Positions 1 through 9,947 of a stretch of 64,000 nt of DNA are shown here, piece by piece. Each line of letters starts with the position of its first letter. Position 1 is the first letter of the stretch. The DNA comes from Massilia sp. CF038. Its GTDB lineage: Bacteria; Pseudomonadota; Gammaproteobacteria; Burkholderiales; Burkholderiaceae_D. A program made the position numbers and the translations under genes. The DNA is taken from the NCBI RefSeq assembly GCF_900129765.1, contig NZ_FQWU01000003.1, forward strand, positions 62,001-126,000, written 5' to 3'. The notes beneath the pieces were generated by a model. That model was given only the letters and a program-made list of their open reading frames with translations, searched no databases and was not told the DNA's origin.

Positions 1-605
1 GGCTGCGGCTCGGTCGGCTGGCCTGGCTGCGGCGGCGGTACCGGCACGCTGCCCGACATGTCGGGCACCTGCATTGGATTGGGTATCTGCTGCGGCGGCG
101 GGCTGTCGCCGCCGGTCATCGAATTTTGCGCCGGTGGCGGTGCCGGCTGCGGCTGCGGTGGCGGCATCGGGGTGCTGCCCATCGGCGCGGCCAGCGCCAG
201 GCTGGTGCCGGCCTTGTCGTCCGTGGCCAGATCAATGCGCTTGAGGATGCCGCCTTCGGACAGCATCACATACTTGGGATGGACTTCCTGCAGCACCACG
301 CCGCTGGAGAACTCGTGACCGACCTTGAGCGCCTTCGGCGGCTGGCCGTCGGCGACCAGAATCGCGACGCCTTCGGCGCCGGCAGCGACCACACCGGTCA
401 GCTGGTAATTGCTGGCCACCACAGCCAGCGCCTGCCCGCCAAACAGCGTGGCGGCAGCGTCCGGGCTGGGCTCGGGCAAAGCGGCTTCGCTGATGGCCGC
501 CAGCGGACGCTGGGGCGGCTTGTACAGTTCCAGCACCCAGTAGGCGACCGACGCCGACAGCGCGATCACGGCAAGCAGGCTCAACATTAATGGCAAACGC
601 TTCAT
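1..605 (-). CDS. gspC: Type II secretion protein GspC, C-terminus cut by window edge
   Basis: Inner-membrane linker of the type II secretion system that joins the secretin GspD to the GspL/M platform. The start is ATG at 605. About 201 codons are visible and the frame stays open to base 1, so the gene continues outside the window. A short cytoplasmic tail (MKRLPL) is followed by one membrane segment at residues 7-24. A homology region follows at about 65-125, with the pattern NYQLTGVVA...G.AILV..G..PKALKVG..., typical of GspC/PulC. The visible end is a proline/glutamine-rich stretch, and no PDZ domain is seen yet. It is the last visible gene of the gsp operon, 13 nt downstream of gspF. A 'type II secretion protein N' annotation is the same family. 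Confidence 0.85.
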   Translation of the reverse strand, partial: MKRLPLMLSLLAVIALSASVAYWVLELYKPPQRPLAAISEAALPEPSPDAAATLFGGQALAVVASNYQLTGVVAAGAEGVAILVADGQPPKALKVGHEFSSGVVLQEVHPKYVMLSEGGILKRIDLATDDKAGTSLALAAPMGSTPMPPPQPQPAPPPAQNSMTGGDSPPPQQIPNPMQVPDMSGSVPVPPPQPGQPTEPQ

Positions 606-617
606 TACATTCCTTGG

Positions 618-1838
618 TTACCGCACCAGCTGATTAATTTCGATGATAGGCATGAGCACCGCGAGCACGATCAGCAGCACCACCACACCCATCGCCAGGA
701 TCAGCACCGGTTCAAGCAGACCTGCGATGGTCAGGGTGCGCCGCTCCAGATCCTGCTGCTGCGAATTGGCGGCCCGCTCCAGCATGGCTGGCAGCTCGCC
801 CGTGATTTCGCCGGCGCGGATCATGTGGATCAGCATCGGCGGGAAGTGTTTTTGCGCCGACAGCGCGCGCGCCAGCGACACGCCCTCGCGCACCGCGCCG
901 CTGGCCTGTTCGACCAGTTCTTTCATGGCCACGTTGGAGAGCGTGTCGCGGCTGGTATCGAGCGCGCGCAGGATCGGCACGCCCGAACCGGTGGTAATGG
1001 CCAGGGTGCTGGCGAAACGGGCAGTATTCAGGCTGCGCTCGAATTTGCCGTACACCGGCGCCGTCAGCAGCCAGGCATGCCAGCGCCGCTTGAGCACCGG
1101 ATTTTTCAGCGCATTGCGCCAGGCCCAGAAGGCGCCGATCAGCGCAATCAGCACCACGATGCCGTAGGCGCGCACAAAGTTCGATACTCCCAGCATGATC
1201 ATGGTCAGCAGCGGCAGCTTCTGCTTGGTGTTGGTGAACACCGAAACAATTTGCGGCACCACGTAGGTGAGCAGGAAGATCACGATCGAAAACGCCACCA
1301 CGGTCACAATGGCCGGGTAGGTGAACGCCAGGCGCACTTTTTGGACCAGCGCGTTGCGGCGCTCGATGTAGTCGGCCAGGCGCGTGAGCACGCGCGCCAG
1401 ATGGCCGATCTGCTCGCCCGAAGCCACCAGGGCGCGGAAGATTTCGGCAAAGTCGCGCGGGTAGCGCGACAGCGCATCCGAGAACGAGGCGCCGCCCATC
1501 ACTTCGGAACGGATCGAGGCGATCAGGTCGCGCACATACGGACGCTCGGCCTGTTCCAGCAGCGCGGTAAAGGCTTGTTCCAGCGGCAGGCCGGCTTCCA
1601 GAAGACTGGACAGCTGGCGTGTGAACAGCGCCAGCTCCACTTGCGTCAGGCGCTCGCCAAAGCCGCGCCGCGTGGCCACGCCCTTGTCGTCGACCTGGGC
1701 GGCAATGGCTTCCACGTTAAGGGGCGTCAGTCCTTGCAGGCGCAGGTCCGAGCGCGCCGACTTGGCGCTGTCGGCGTTGACCACGCCCTTCTGGGTGGCG
1801 CCGGCGGCGTCCACGGCTTCATAGCGAAATGCTGGCAT
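618..1838 (-). CDS. gspF: Type II secretion inner-membrane platform protein GspF
   Basis: Polytopic inner-membrane protein that couples the ATPase GspE to pseudopilus assembly. At 406 aa it has the normal GspF length. It shows two T2SSF repeats, residues about 70-195 and 275-400, each starting with a cytoplasmic helical part (ALFTRQLSSLLEAGLPLEQAF; ARFASTLAITTGSGVPILRAL) and ending in hydrophobic helices (about 170-195, 220-240, 375-400). The ATG start lies 5 nt after the gspE stop, so translation is probably coupled. It is followed by gspC. No oddities were seen. Confidence 0.96.
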   Translation of the reverse strand: MPAFRYEAVDAAGATQKGVVNADSAKSARSDLRLQGLTPLNVEAIAAQVDDKGVATRRGFGERLTQVELALFTRQLSSLLEAGLPLEQAFTALLEQAERPYVRDLIASIRSEVMGGASFSDALSRYPRDFAEIFRALVASGEQIGHLARVLTRLADYIERRNALVQKVRLAFTYPAIVTVVAFSIVIFLLTYVVPQIVSVFTNTKQKLPLLTMIMLGVSNFVRAYGIVVLIALIGAFWAWRNALKNPVLKRRWHAWLLTAPVYGKFERSLNTARFASTLAITTGSGVPILRALDTSRDTLSNVAMKELVEQASGAVREGVSLARALSAQKHFPPMLIHMIRAGEITGELPAMLERAANSQQQDLERRTLTIAGLLEPVLILAMGVVVLLIVLAVLMPIIEINQLVR

Positions 1839-1843
1839 GGCCC

Positions 1844-3265
1844 TTAATCCTTGGTCACGCGCAGCAACTCGGCTTGCGTGGTGGTGCCGTCTTCAAGCCA
1901 GCGGTTGCCGTCTTCGCGCATGGTTTTCATGCCCACGCGCTGGGCCGCGGTGCGGATGTCCGCTTCCGAAGCGCGGTTGTGAATCTGGGCGCGAATTTCG
2001 TCGGTGGTCTGCAGCAGTTCGTACACGCCCACCCGGCCGTGGTAACCGGTAAAGCCGCACTTGTCGCAGCCCACCGCGCGCCACTGGGTGCCGTCGCTGA
2101 CCTTGCAGTGCACGCACAGCTTGCGCACCAGGCGCTGGGCCATCACGCCCAGCAGCGACGACGACAGCAGGAACGGTTCGATCCCCATGTCGAGCAGACG
2201 CGTGACGGCGGCGGCGGCATCGTTGGTGTGCAGCGTGGCCAGCACCAGGTGACCGGTGAGCGAGGCCTGCACCGCGATCTGCGCTGTTTCCAGATCGCGG
2301 ATCTCGCCGATCATGATGACGTCGGGATCCTGACGCAAAATCGCGCGCAAGGCCTTGGCAAAGCTCATGTCGATCTTGGCATTGACCTGGGTCTGGCCGA
2401 CGCCGATCAAGTCGTACTCGATCGGGTCTTCGACGGTCAGGATATTGGTGGTCGACGCGTTCAGGCGCGACAACGCTGCATACAGCGTGGTGGTCTTGCC
2501 GGAGCCGGTTGGTCCGGTGACCAGCACAATCCCGTGCGGCTGGTTGATCAGGGTATCAAATTCAGGCAGCAGCTCGGGCGCCATGCCCAGGTGCGACAGG
2601 TCGAGGCGGCCGGCTTCCTTGTCCAGCAAACGCAGCACGGCGCGTTCGCCGTGGCCGGTCGGCAGAGTCGACACGCGCACGTCCACGCCCTTGCCGCCCA
2701 CGCGCAGCGTGATGCGGCCGTCCTGCGGCAGACGTTTTTCAGCAATGTCGAGTTGCGCCATGATCTTGATACGCGAAATCAGCGAAGCGTGAATGGCCTT
2801 GCGCGGGCGTACGATGTCGCGCAGCGCGCCATCGATGCGAAAGCGCACCACCGAGGTCTGTTCGAACGGCTCGATGTGAATATCGGAGGCGCCTTCGCGC
2901 AGCGACTGCGTCAGCAGCGCGTTGATCATGCGGATCACGGGCGCGTCGTCCGAGGACTCAAGCAAGTCTTCGATGGCCGGCACGTCCTGCAGCAGCTTGG
3001 TCAGATCGAGGTCGGCATCGAACTCGTCGGCCACTTGCGAAGCGTCGCCGCCACCGCCCGCATACGCGCTGGCGATGGCCGCTTCCAGGTCGGCGCGTTC
3101 CATCGAGCGCAAGGCGATGCGGCCGAAGCGGCGCGAAACTTCCGCGATCGCCGCTGGCGCAGTCGCGCCCGAGATCCACACCTCGACGGTGTGCTCGGCC
3201 TCGTCGCTGTAGCGCGCCAGCACGCCAAAGTCGCGTGCGAAAGCGTAGGGTAAGAGATTGCTCAT
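1844..3265 (-). CDS. gspE: Type II secretion ATPase GspE
   Basis: Cytoplasmic hexameric ATPase that powers pseudopilus growth. At 473 aa it is slightly shorter than many GspE proteins (about 500). The N-terminal GspE_N part covers residues 1-110. The core has Walker [16 protein letters not shown] at about 249-263, an Asp box ([10 protein letters not shown]), Walker B ([12 protein letters not shown]) and a His box ([11 protein letters not shown]). The zinc-binding module is C-x2-C...C-x2-C (CVHC, CDKC) at about 385-405, with a short loop between the Cys pairs. The ATG start is 7 nt after the gspD stop. Its interaction partners GspL and GspF are encoded in the same operon. Confidence 0.97.
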   Translation of the reverse strand: MSNLLPYAFARDFGVLARYSDEAEHTVEVWISGATAPAAIAEVSRRFGRIALRSMERADLEAAIASAYAGGGGDASQVADEFDADLDLTKLLQDVPAIEDLLESSDDAPVIRMINALLTQSLREGASDIHIEPFEQTSVVRFRIDGALRDIVRPRKAIHASLISRIKIMAQLDIAEKRLPQDGRITLRVGGKGVDVRVSTLPTGHGERAVLRLLDKEAGRLDLSHLGMAPELLPEFDTLINQPHGIVLVTGPTGSGKTTTLYAALSRLNASTTNILTVEDPIEYDLIGVGQTQVNAKIDMSFAKALRAILRQDPDVIMIGEIRDLETAQIAVQASLTGHLVLATLHTNDAAAAVTRLLDMGIEPFLLSSSLLGVMAQRLVRKLCVHCKVSDGTQWRAVGCDKCGFTGYHGRVGVYELLQTTDEIRAQIHNRASEADIRTAAQRVGMKTMREDGNRWLEDGTTTQAELLRVTKD

Positions 3266-3272
3266 CGTTGTA

Positions 3273-5477
3273 TCAGCGATTCGGTTGTGGCGCAGGCGCT
3301 GGCTGTTCGCCCGGACCCGGACGCGGATCGACCGGGACCAGAATCGGACGCGGTGGCACCTTGACCATGGTGCCGCCGTCCGGCGGCTGGCCGCCGTTCA
3401 GTTGCGGCAGCACCGGGGTTCCGTAGTCCGGCACCATGATGCTGTCCTTCTTGGCGGCGGCGTCCTGGCCGGCACTGCGCATGAAGTCGTAGCGGTCCGC
3501 TGCCACGGCATTGCTGTCTTCCTTGCTGCGGATGATGACCGGACGCAGGAACACCATCAGATTGGTCTTCTTGCGGGTCTTTTTACGGTACTTGAACAGA
3601 TTGCCCAGCACGGGAATGTCACCCAGGCCGCGCACTTTTTCTTCGTTGCCGCCAGTGTCGTCGCGGATCAGGCCACCGAGCACGATGATCTGGCCATCGT
3701 CGGCGATGACGTTGTTTTCGATCACGCGCATATTGGTGGTCACGCCGGACGGGCTGTTCTCGGTGCCGGTCACCACGTCGGACGTCTCGTGGTAGATCGC
3801 CATCTTGATGGTGCCGCCTTCGGAAATCTGCGGACGTATCTTGAGCATCAGGCCCACGTCCTTACGGTCGATGGTCTGGAAGGGGTTGCCCGCCGCGCCG
3901 CCGGCATTGGTGGTGAAGGAGCCGGAAATGACGCCGATGTTTTGACCAACCTTGATGGTCGCCAGCTCGTTGTCAAGCGTGATCAGGTTCGGCGTCGAGA
4001 GCAAATTGGTAGACGTGTCCGCTTCCAGTGCCTTGGCAATGGCGCCCAGCCCGAGCGCACCGTTGATCTGCTTGAACACGCCAATTGACAGGCCCGCACC
4101 GGGGTTGGGTACCGTCGAGGTCAGCAGACCCGCCAGCGAGGCGCTGCCCGGGGTGGCAAAGTTCTGTATGCCGCCGACCCGGTAGTCACTCGTCTTGTTG
4201 CCGGACAGGCCAAGCCACTGCACGCCGAATTCGGCCGAGCGTTCGGCTGACACTTCGACGATCAGCGATTCGATATATACCTGGGCACGGCGCACGTCGA
4301 GCATGTCGATCACGGCGCGCAGATTGCGGTAAATCGCGTCTGGCGCGGTGATGATCAGGGTGTTGGTCGAGGCATCGGCCTGGATCCAGCCGGCGCCACT
4401 ACCACCGCTGCCGCCGCTGGCGCCACCGGCGCCGCCGAATTTGTCGCCCTGCTGGTTGCCGCCCTGGCCCTGGTTCGACTGCATGCCGCCCTGGCCGCCA
4501 TTCTGGCCGGTGGACGATTGCACGCTGCCGCCGCTGGTGCCCGACTGGGTTTGCTGCAGTGCTGATGAATCGGACGATACCACCGCGCGCAGCGTGGCGG
4601 CGAGTTTGGTGGCGTCCGCGTTTTTGAGGTAGACCACGTTTACGTTGCCCGCCACCGTGGTCGGCTGATCGAGCTTGGTGATGAGCGACTTGGCCAGGCT
4701 GGCGCGGGCGCGCGACGGCGCCTTGATGACCAGCGAATTGGTGCGCGGGTCGGCCACCACGGACACGCGGCCCGAGTCGCCGCCCGGTGCTGGCTGCAGC
4801 AGTTTTTCCACCAGCGTTGCCATGTCGGAGGCGATGCCGTAGCGCACCGGGACGATGTCGACGTCGGCCGCGATGGGCGCGTCGAGCGTGGCGATGATCT
4901 TCGACAGGCGCGCCAGGTTGTCAGCGTAGTCGGTGATGACCAGGCTGTTGTTGCCCGGGTTGGCCATGATCGAATTGTTCGGCGAAATCAGCGGGCGCAG
5001 TACGGCCGTCAGGTTGGCTGCCGATTCGTAGTTCAGATGGTAGATCTGGGTGGCGACCTGGTCGCCCTTGACGCTGTTTTTGCCGGTGCCGACCATGGTC
5101 GGCGAGCTTTGCAGCTTGGCTTCGGCTTCCGGCACCACCTTGGCGTAGCCGTCGCCGGTGACCACGGCGTAGCCTTGCAGGCGCAGTGCGGACGTGAGCA
5201 GGCTGAATGCCTGGGCCTTGGTGATCGATTTTTCCGACACCAGCGTCAGCGTACCCTTGACGCGCGGGTCGATGATGAAGGTCATGCCGGTGTAATGGCC
5301 GACCGCCTTGATCACCGATTCGATGTCGGCGCCCACGAAGTTGAGCGCCGCCTGATCTTCAGGCGCGGCCCACAATGGGGCAGGCGCGCCCGCTACTGCG
5401 CAGCACAGCATGACGCCGGCCGCAACGCGGCGCAGCGCCGGAAATTGGAGTGTGCTACCAGACTGTTTTTTCATCAT
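3273..5477 (-). CDS. gspD: Type II secretion outer-membrane secretin GspD
   Basis: Forms the outer-membrane exit channel of the type II system. It has 734 aa. A signal peptide of about 37 residues ends at WAA. The N0 domain follows ([20 protein letters not shown]), then N1-N3 repeats, then the secretin barrel ([39 protein letters not shown]). Between N3 and the barrel lies a Gly/Gln/Ser-rich low-complexity stretch at about residues 310-360. The C-terminus is Pro-rich. The gene starts with two consecutive ATG codons and overlaps the gspN stop by 4 nt. No pilotin gene was recognised in the window. Confidence 0.97.
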   Translation of the reverse strand: MMKKQSGSTLQFPALRRVAAGVMLCCAVAGAPAPLWAAPEDQAALNFVGADIESVIKAVGHYTGMTFIIDPRVKGTLTLVSEKSITKAQAFSLLTSALRLQGYAVVTGDGYAKVVPEAEAKLQSSPTMVGTGKNSVKGDQVATQIYHLNYESAANLTAVLRPLISPNNSIMANPGNNSLVITDYADNLARLSKIIATLDAPIAADVDIVPVRYGIASDMATLVEKLLQPAPGGDSGRVSVVADPRTNSLVIKAPSRARASLAKSLITKLDQPTTVAGNVNVVYLKNADATKLAATLRAVVSSDSSALQQTQSGTSGGSVQSSTGQNGGQGGMQSNQGQGGNQQGDKFGGAGGASGGSGGSGAGWIQADASTNTLIITAPDAIYRNLRAVIDMLDVRRAQVYIESLIVEVSAERSAEFGVQWLGLSGNKTSDYRVGGIQNFATPGSASLAGLLTSTVPNPGAGLSIGVFKQINGALGLGAIAKALEADTSTNLLSTPNLITLDNELATIKVGQNIGVISGSFTTNAGGAAGNPFQTIDRKDVGLMLKIRPQISEGGTIKMAIYHETSDVVTGTENSPSGVTTNMRVIENNVIADDGQIIVLGGLIRDDTGGNEEKVRGLGDIPVLGNLFKYRKKTRKKTNLMVFLRPVIIRSKEDSNAVAADRYDFMRSAGQDAAAKKDSIMVPDYGTPVLPQLNGGQPPDGGTMVKVPPRPILVPVDPRPGPGEQPAPAPQPNR

Positions 5478-6247
5478 TTGAACTCTAACGCGATAATTTT
5501 CTTGCCGCCCACCATTCGGCGCTGGCCCAGTAAATTCAGGAGATTGCCCAGCGTTTCTTCATATCCGTCCGCCGCCTGCGCCTGTCCAGAAAACTGGAAG
5601 CGGCCCTTGTCGAGCGCCCCGGTTCCCGATAACAGCAGCGCGCCGCGCACGGTACTCAAACTCATTTGCGCCTGCTGCCCGCGCCAATCCATTGTCAGCT
5701 CATAGCTGCCGAGCGGTTTGACCGGCGCCATGCGCGAGCCCATGTCCGCCAGCGACAACAGCGTGCGGCCCTGCACGTCCACGCTCTGGCCGGCCTTGGC
5801 CAGCTGCAGCGTGGTCCAGGACAGCTTGACCACCCCTGACGGCGCCAGCGTATTGAGCGGCGCCCCCAGACCGGCCAGGCGTTCGGCCGGCAGCAGCAGT
5901 TCGGCCGGACTGACCTGCCACTGGCTCATGCTGCCCGAGACGTTGACAGGCTGCGTCAGCGCTTCCGGGTTTTCCAGCGTCAGCTCGACCTGGCCAAGCA
6001 GCAGCATGGGCGACAAGCGCCAGCTGAAGCGCCCCGGCAGCAGCGGCGTCACCGCCCCGCCCACCCCGGCAGCACCGCCGATGAAGGCCGAGCCGCGCCA
6101 AAGCGTACCTTGGGCGTCTCCCAGAGTCAAACGCCCGCCAGTCTCGGTCTCGACCATCGAGCCAAGCCAGCTGGCCGGCAGGAACACCAGCACCGTCAGC
6201 GCAACCGCCAGAACGATGGCGAGCAGCCATAACACGGCACGCTTCAT
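5474..6247 (-). CDS. gspN: Type II secretion protein GspN
   Basis: Accessory inner-membrane protein found in some type II operons; its exact role is not settled. It has 257 aa with one N-terminal membrane segment (residues 5-26, LWLLAIVLAVALTVLVFLP) followed by a periplasmic domain with alternating beta-strand character. Family features include the P.SWL...ETGGRL...G..GTLW.GSA start and the central LLP..FSW.LSP segment. The ATGA junctions with gspM upstream and gspD downstream indicate tight translational coupling. Confidence 0.9.
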   Translation of the reverse strand: MKRAVLWLLAIVLAVALTVLVFLPASWLGSMVETETGGRLTLGDAQGTLWRGSAFIGGAAGVGGAVTPLLPGRFSWRLSPMLLLGQVELTLENPEALTQPVNVSGSMSQWQVSPAELLLPAERLAGLGAPLNTLAPSGVVKLSWTTLQLAKAGQSVDVQGRTLLSLADMGSRMAPVKPLGSYELTMDWRGQQAQMSLSTVRGALLLSGTGALDKGRFQFSGQAQAADGYEETLGNLLNLLGQRRMVGGKKIIALEFK

Positions 6248-6765
6248 CGGGACGCTTCACCGGTGTTCTGGCGCAGCGTCAGCTGGGCATCCACCTGCCC
6301 GGCCGGGGTACCGGCCGTGAAGCTGGCGTCGTCCACCCCGATCCGGTTTTCGCGGCGCTGGGCGTCCAGCCAGCTGTATACATTGGCAAACGAGACATTC
6401 GTCAGCTGAATCTTGGCGTATTCGCCCGTGATGATCAGCGACGTTGGCGTGATCCCGCGCGCAGTCAGGCCGGCGGTCAGCGTTTCACGCGTCATGGGTG
6501 TGACTTGCGGCGCCGGACGGGCAGCCAGTTCGCCCGCTTCCAGCGCCAGCGCCTGCATGGTTGCCGCTTCCACCCGCAGTTGCGGCAAACTGACATTCAG
6601 TTTGGCCTTGCCTTCAATGGCCGGGCCAATGAACAACATGTAAATCAGGGCGCCCACCACGGTGGCGCCGCCCACGGTCAGATACTTGCGTTCCTGCTCA
6701 GTGCGGGCCAGCCAGTACAGCGCCAGCTGGTCCTTGAATTGGCCAATCACGGTCATGGCGCTCAT
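6244..6765 (-). CDS. gspM: Type II secretion protein GspM
   Basis: Inner-membrane platform protein that partners GspL. It has 173 aa with a short cytoplasmic part, one membrane segment at about residues 32-50 (VGGATVVGALIYMLFIGPA) and a periplasmic ferredoxin-like domain. Sequence conservation in this family is low, so the call also rests on size, topology and position between gspL and gspN. ATGA overlaps are present on both sides. The ATG start is at 6765, with an AGG-type ribosome binding site inside the gspL end. Confidence 0.9.
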   Translation of the reverse strand: MSAMTVIGQFKDQLALYWLARTEQERKYLTVGGATVVGALIYMLFIGPAIEGKAKLNVSLPQLRVEAATMQALALEAGELAARPAPQVTPMTRETLTAGLTARGITPTSLIITGEYAKIQLTNVSFANVYSWLDAQRRENRIGVDDASFTAGTPAGQVDAQLTLRQNTGEASR

Positions 6766-7979
6766 TTCTTACCTCCCGCACTGCGAATCACATACACACC
6801 GGCACCCGAATCGGTCAGGTCCAGTTTGCGCTTGGCCAGGAAGTCGCGCAAGGCCGCCGTGGTGGAAGGCTCGATGCTGTCCGGTTTCAGCTTGACTGTG
6901 GTGGCGCGCTCGCGGAACTGCATCGTGGCCAGCACCGGCGGCTTGGGCAGGCTGCGCGCCGCTTCGCCAAAGGCCGCTGCCTGGAAGGTGAATTCGTCCG
7001 GCGTCAATTGCCCTTGCACGGCCTTGGCACGATTGATATTGAGGCGCATCTGCGCCGCAGGGTCGCTGCTGATCACGTTTTCCTTCGGATAAGCAGCCTT
7101 GAAGGTCTGCTTCATGCCCAGCGTGATGGCGTCGGCTTCGCGCTTCATGCGCAGCCACTGCACATTCAGGCCGACCAGGTTGATGACCACGGCCACCAGC
7201 GCCAGGCGCAGCGGCCAGCGCCATTTTTTCCAGTCGCGCGCCTGGGCACCTGCCGCACCAAGGGCAGGCACCAGGTCCATCGTGCTGCTCTTGGAGCCGG
7301 ACACCCAGTGCGCCCAGTGTTCCGCTTCCAGGTTGATGCCTGGGCCGGCTTCGGCCACCAGCGCCTTGTATTCGCCCAGCTGAGCGTTGGGCACATACAG
7401 ATTCAGGGGCGAATCGCCGGCCAGCGCGCGCGCCGTCTGCAGTGCGACCGCAGGACCGCCCGACACCGCCAGCCCCAGACCCTGGTACTGACCGTGGCGC
7501 AGCGTGATGCCGCTGGCGTCGATGCTGCCCGATACATTGCCAGGCGTGAGCGGCAGGCACAGTTGCGCCGGCATCGCAGCCACCGTGCGTGCCCCATGCG
7601 CCAGCATGCCCTTGACTAGCGACTCGAGGTAACCGCGCTGCACCACCGCGATGGTGCGCATGCCGTCTTCGTGCTGCACGGGCGCGGCCACCAGCACGCA
7701 GTCGTCCGGGTCGCCCAGAATGTGTTCTTCCACCAGGCTGGGCAAGGCGCTCTTGAGGCGCGCTGGCGACAGCGGCGGGGTTTTGACCTGCAACAGCGTG
7801 ACGTCGGCCGCGGCCAGCATCAGCACCACGTGGCGGCTGGCGGCAACGGCGTCGCCCATGCTGCGCAATGCACCTTCACCTTGCTGGACCAGCGAGCCGC
7901 CGTCGGCCACCAGGGCGAAGCGCGCCAGGGCGCCTTCTTGCTCGGCGCGGGCGGGAAGCCGGATATATAAAGTAGTCAA
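6762..7979 (-). CDS. gspL: Type II secretion protein GspL (TTG start)
   Basis: Bitopic inner-membrane protein whose cytoplasmic actin-like domain recruits GspE. It has 405 aa: a cytoplasmic domain at residues 1-250, a membrane segment at about 253-273 (RWPLRLALVAVVINLVGLN) and a periplasmic ferredoxin-like domain to the end. The best start is TTG at 7979 (MTTLYIRLPA), because the first internal ATG would remove the conserved beginning. The gene lies 17 nt after the gspK stop. The ribosome binding site in front of the TTG is weak, so translation may depend on upstream gspK translation. Confidence 0.92.
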   Translation of the reverse strand: MTTLYIRLPARAEQEGALARFALVADGGSLVQQGEGALRSMGDAVAASRHVVLMLAAADVTLLQVKTPPLSPARLKSALPSLVEEHILGDPDDCVLVAAPVQHEDGMRTIAVVQRGYLESLVKGMLAHGARTVAAMPAQLCLPLTPGNVSGSIDASGITLRHGQYQGLGLAVSGGPAVALQTARALAGDSPLNLYVPNAQLGEYKALVAEAGPGINLEAEHWAHWVSGSKSSTMDLVPALGAAGAQARDWKKWRWPLRLALVAVVINLVGLNVQWLRMKREADAITLGMKQTFKAAYPKENVISSDPAAQMRLNINRAKAVQGQLTPDEFTFQAAAFGEAARSLPKPPVLATMQFRERATTVKLKPDSIEPSTTAALRDFLAKRKLDLTDSGAGVYVIRSAGGKK

Positions 7980-7996
7980 ACAGTCTCGCTTTCGTT

Positions 7997-8956
7997 CTAG
8001 TTTTGGCGTACCCAGACCGTACTGGTCTTGAAGGTCTGGTCATCGAGCTTGCGGTTGACCAGCGCTTCGGCGTCCAGCGCGGCGCGGTCCAGGCGCACAC
8101 GCGAGAGCACCAGGAAGTACTCGCTTTTTACATCAAACAGCGCCTCTTGCGCCGGAGCGCCATAGAGCTGCTGTACAAAATCCGACTTCTGCCGGTAATA
8201 CGCCTGCTTGCGCCGTTCGACCAGCGCATTGGCCTGCGATACCGAAAAATTGGGCAGCAGGGCCGCAATCACTTCGGGCGCCGCCGTGTTCACATTGACC
8301 GTCACGGCATCGGCCGGCAGCACAATGGCGAACTGGCGCAGCTTGTCGACAATGGCCGGGGTATAACCCTGGATGGCCAGCAGGTCGTCCAGCTGGGTCA
8401 GCGCAATGGGCGCGCCCGTGCGCACCACCACCGGCGAGGTATCGCCCTCTTCGCGCGGCAGCGGCGGCGCCGACGCCGCTACCAGCTTGGCGGTGCGTTC
8501 AGCCAGGGCCGGATCAAGCTGCAAATTGACCAGCAGGCGCTTGTACACCGCCAGATGATCAACATTGACCTTGGGCCCCGTTGCCAGATTCGTCAGATTG
8601 TACCGCGAGGTGGCGTCCACAATCCGGCCCGAGAGGCTGGCATCGAAGACTTCCCCCTCCACCCGCTCACGCTCAATGTACTGGTCCAGACGGGTTTCCG
8701 CCAGCGGCGTATTCCAGACCGAGGTCAGCGAAGTATAGGTACGCGTGTCCATGCCATCCTGGCGCAGCACCAGACGGGCCCAGTCCAGCGCGCCGCGCAG
8801 AATCCATTTGGTCTGCAGGTGAAGACGCTGGTTTTCCATCGAGCGCACCTGCACCTGCTGCGACCAGAACAGGCTGGCCACAATCGTCACCGCCAGGGTG
8901 GTCAAAAGCAGCGCCGTGATGACCGCCACGCCGCGCTGCCGATGCAAGCGCTTCAT
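7997..8956 (-). CDS. gspK: Type II secretion minor pseudopilin GspK
   Basis: Large minor pseudopilin that caps the pseudopilus tip with GspI and GspJ. It has 319 aa from ATG 8956; the frame is open further upstream, but this ATG sits in an ATGA overlap with gspJ and gives the correct prepilin leader. The leader MKRLHRQRG is followed by the hydrophobic helix VAVITALLLTTLAVTIVASL. The usual Glu at +5 is missing, as is normal for GspK. The large alpha-helical insertion domain includes VNVNTAAPEVIAALLP, typical of the family. Confidence 0.94.
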   Translation of the reverse strand: MKRLHRQRGVAVITALLLTTLAVTIVASLFWSQQVQVRSMENQRLHLQTKWILRGALDWARLVLRQDGMDTRTYTSLTSVWNTPLAETRLDQYIERERVEGEVFDASLSGRIVDATSRYNLTNLATGPKVNVDHLAVYKRLLVNLQLDPALAERTAKLVAASAPPLPREEGDTSPVVVRTGAPIALTQLDDLLAIQGYTPAIVDKLRQFAIVLPADAVTVNVNTAAPEVIAALLPNFSVSQANALVERRKQAYYRQKSDFVQQLYGAPAQEALFDVKSEYFLVLSRVRLDRAALDAEALVNRKLDDQTFKTSTVWVRQN

Positions 8957-9573
8957 AGGCCCCCCAACAGGAAGGATTTGATCATCACCGCGCTCACACC
9001 CTGCACCTGCAGCGCGACCTGCAGACCCGAAGGCGGCAGTTCCAGCGCGGTGGGATTGTTTTCGCGCGGCTTGCCGCCGGTTTGCCAGCGGTTGGTTTCC
9101 CAGGTCTGGACCACCATGCCGGTGACGCCCTTTTGCAGCACCACGGGCGCGGTGGTGTCGGTATTCGAGGTGGCCGCCTTCCACAGCACGTCCAGCTGGA
9201 CCAGGTCGCGCGTGCCGGGCGATTCGCGCCGCGTCAGCAAACCTTCTTCGACCCGGTACGACACCACCTGCAAGGTGGCCGCTTCGTTCTCGCGGTAGAC
9301 ATTGCGCACCAGGATCATGCGGTCGGTGTCGGCCAGCAGGAAGGGGCGCTTTTGCAGCGCGGCCGGATTGGCCATGTGTTCGGCGTCGCTCTGCAGCTGG
9401 GCAAAGGCAAGCTGCATGCCGCGCGTCGATTCAATCTGCTCGGTCAGGGCCACGCGCGAACGGATGATGCCGTCCAGCCCACGCCAGCCAAGGACGGCGA
9501 CAATGGCCAGAATGCTGATGGCAACGAGCAGCTCGATGAGCGTGAAGCCGCGGCGGGAACGCAAATGCATCAT
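8953..9573 (-). CDS. gspJ: Type II secretion minor pseudopilin GspJ
   Basis: Minor pseudopilin of the tip complex. It has 206 aa. The prepilin leader MMHLRSRRG precedes FTLIELLVAISILAIVAV, with Glu at +5 after the predicted GspO/PilD cleavage. The C-terminal domain carries the GspJ-type pattern RDLVQLDVLWKAA and ends in LLGGL. It overlaps gspI and gspK by 4 nt each. The leader is almost identical to that of gspI, as expected for substrates of one prepilin peptidase. That peptidase is not in the visible part of this operon. Confidence 0.95.
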   Translation of the reverse strand: MMHLRSRRGFTLIELLVAISILAIVAVLGWRGLDGIIRSRVALTEQIESTRGMQLAFAQLQSDAEHMANPAALQKRPFLLADTDRMILVRNVYRENEAATLQVVSYRVEEGLLTRRESPGTRDLVQLDVLWKAATSNTDTTAPVVLQKGVTGMVVQTWETNRWQTGGKPRENNPTALELPPSGLQVALQVQGVSAVMIKSFLLGGL

Positions 9574-9947
9574 TCGTTGAGCACCAGTTGGACCAGCTTG
9601 ATGATGCGGCGATTCGGGTCGGCCATGTCATACACGCTCACCTCAACCCGGCGCAGGCGCGGATTGGGGCTGGCCAATACTTCCTCCTGGCAGACCAGTT
9701 TCAGGTCGCCCTGGGGACACTCGAAGCTGCGCTTTCCGGTACCGGGGAATTCGTGCTCGAGACGGATCTGCACCAGCCGGTTTTCGGCCGACCAGGTGGC
9801 CATCATGGCCGCGCGCAGGCCGGCGCTGTTGGCCGTCAGGCTGCCCACCGCGCGCAGCGACGCGCCCAGCGCGGTGCCGACGATGACCAGCGCCACCAGC
9901 ACTTCAAGCAGCGTGAAACCACGGCGGGAGCGGAAATGGCGCATCAT
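9570..9947 (-). CDS. gspI: Type II secretion minor pseudopilin GspI
   Basis: Minor pseudopilin that starts the tip complex. It has 125 aa, the usual GspI size. The leader MMRHFRSRRG is followed by FTLLEVLVALVIVGTALGAS, with Glu +5. The family motif ASLRAVGSLTANSAGLR...WSAENRLVQIRL matches GspI (NL..L..KT.A.WVAEN-like segment). ATGA overlaps with gspH and gspJ show one translationally coupled block. Confidence 0.95.
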   Translation of the reverse strand: MMRHFRSRRGFTLLEVLVALVIVGTALGASLRAVGSLTANSAGLRAAMMATWSAENRLVQIRLEHEFPGTGKRSFECPQGDLKLVCQEEVLASPNPRLRRVEVSVYDMADPNRRIIKLVQLVLNE

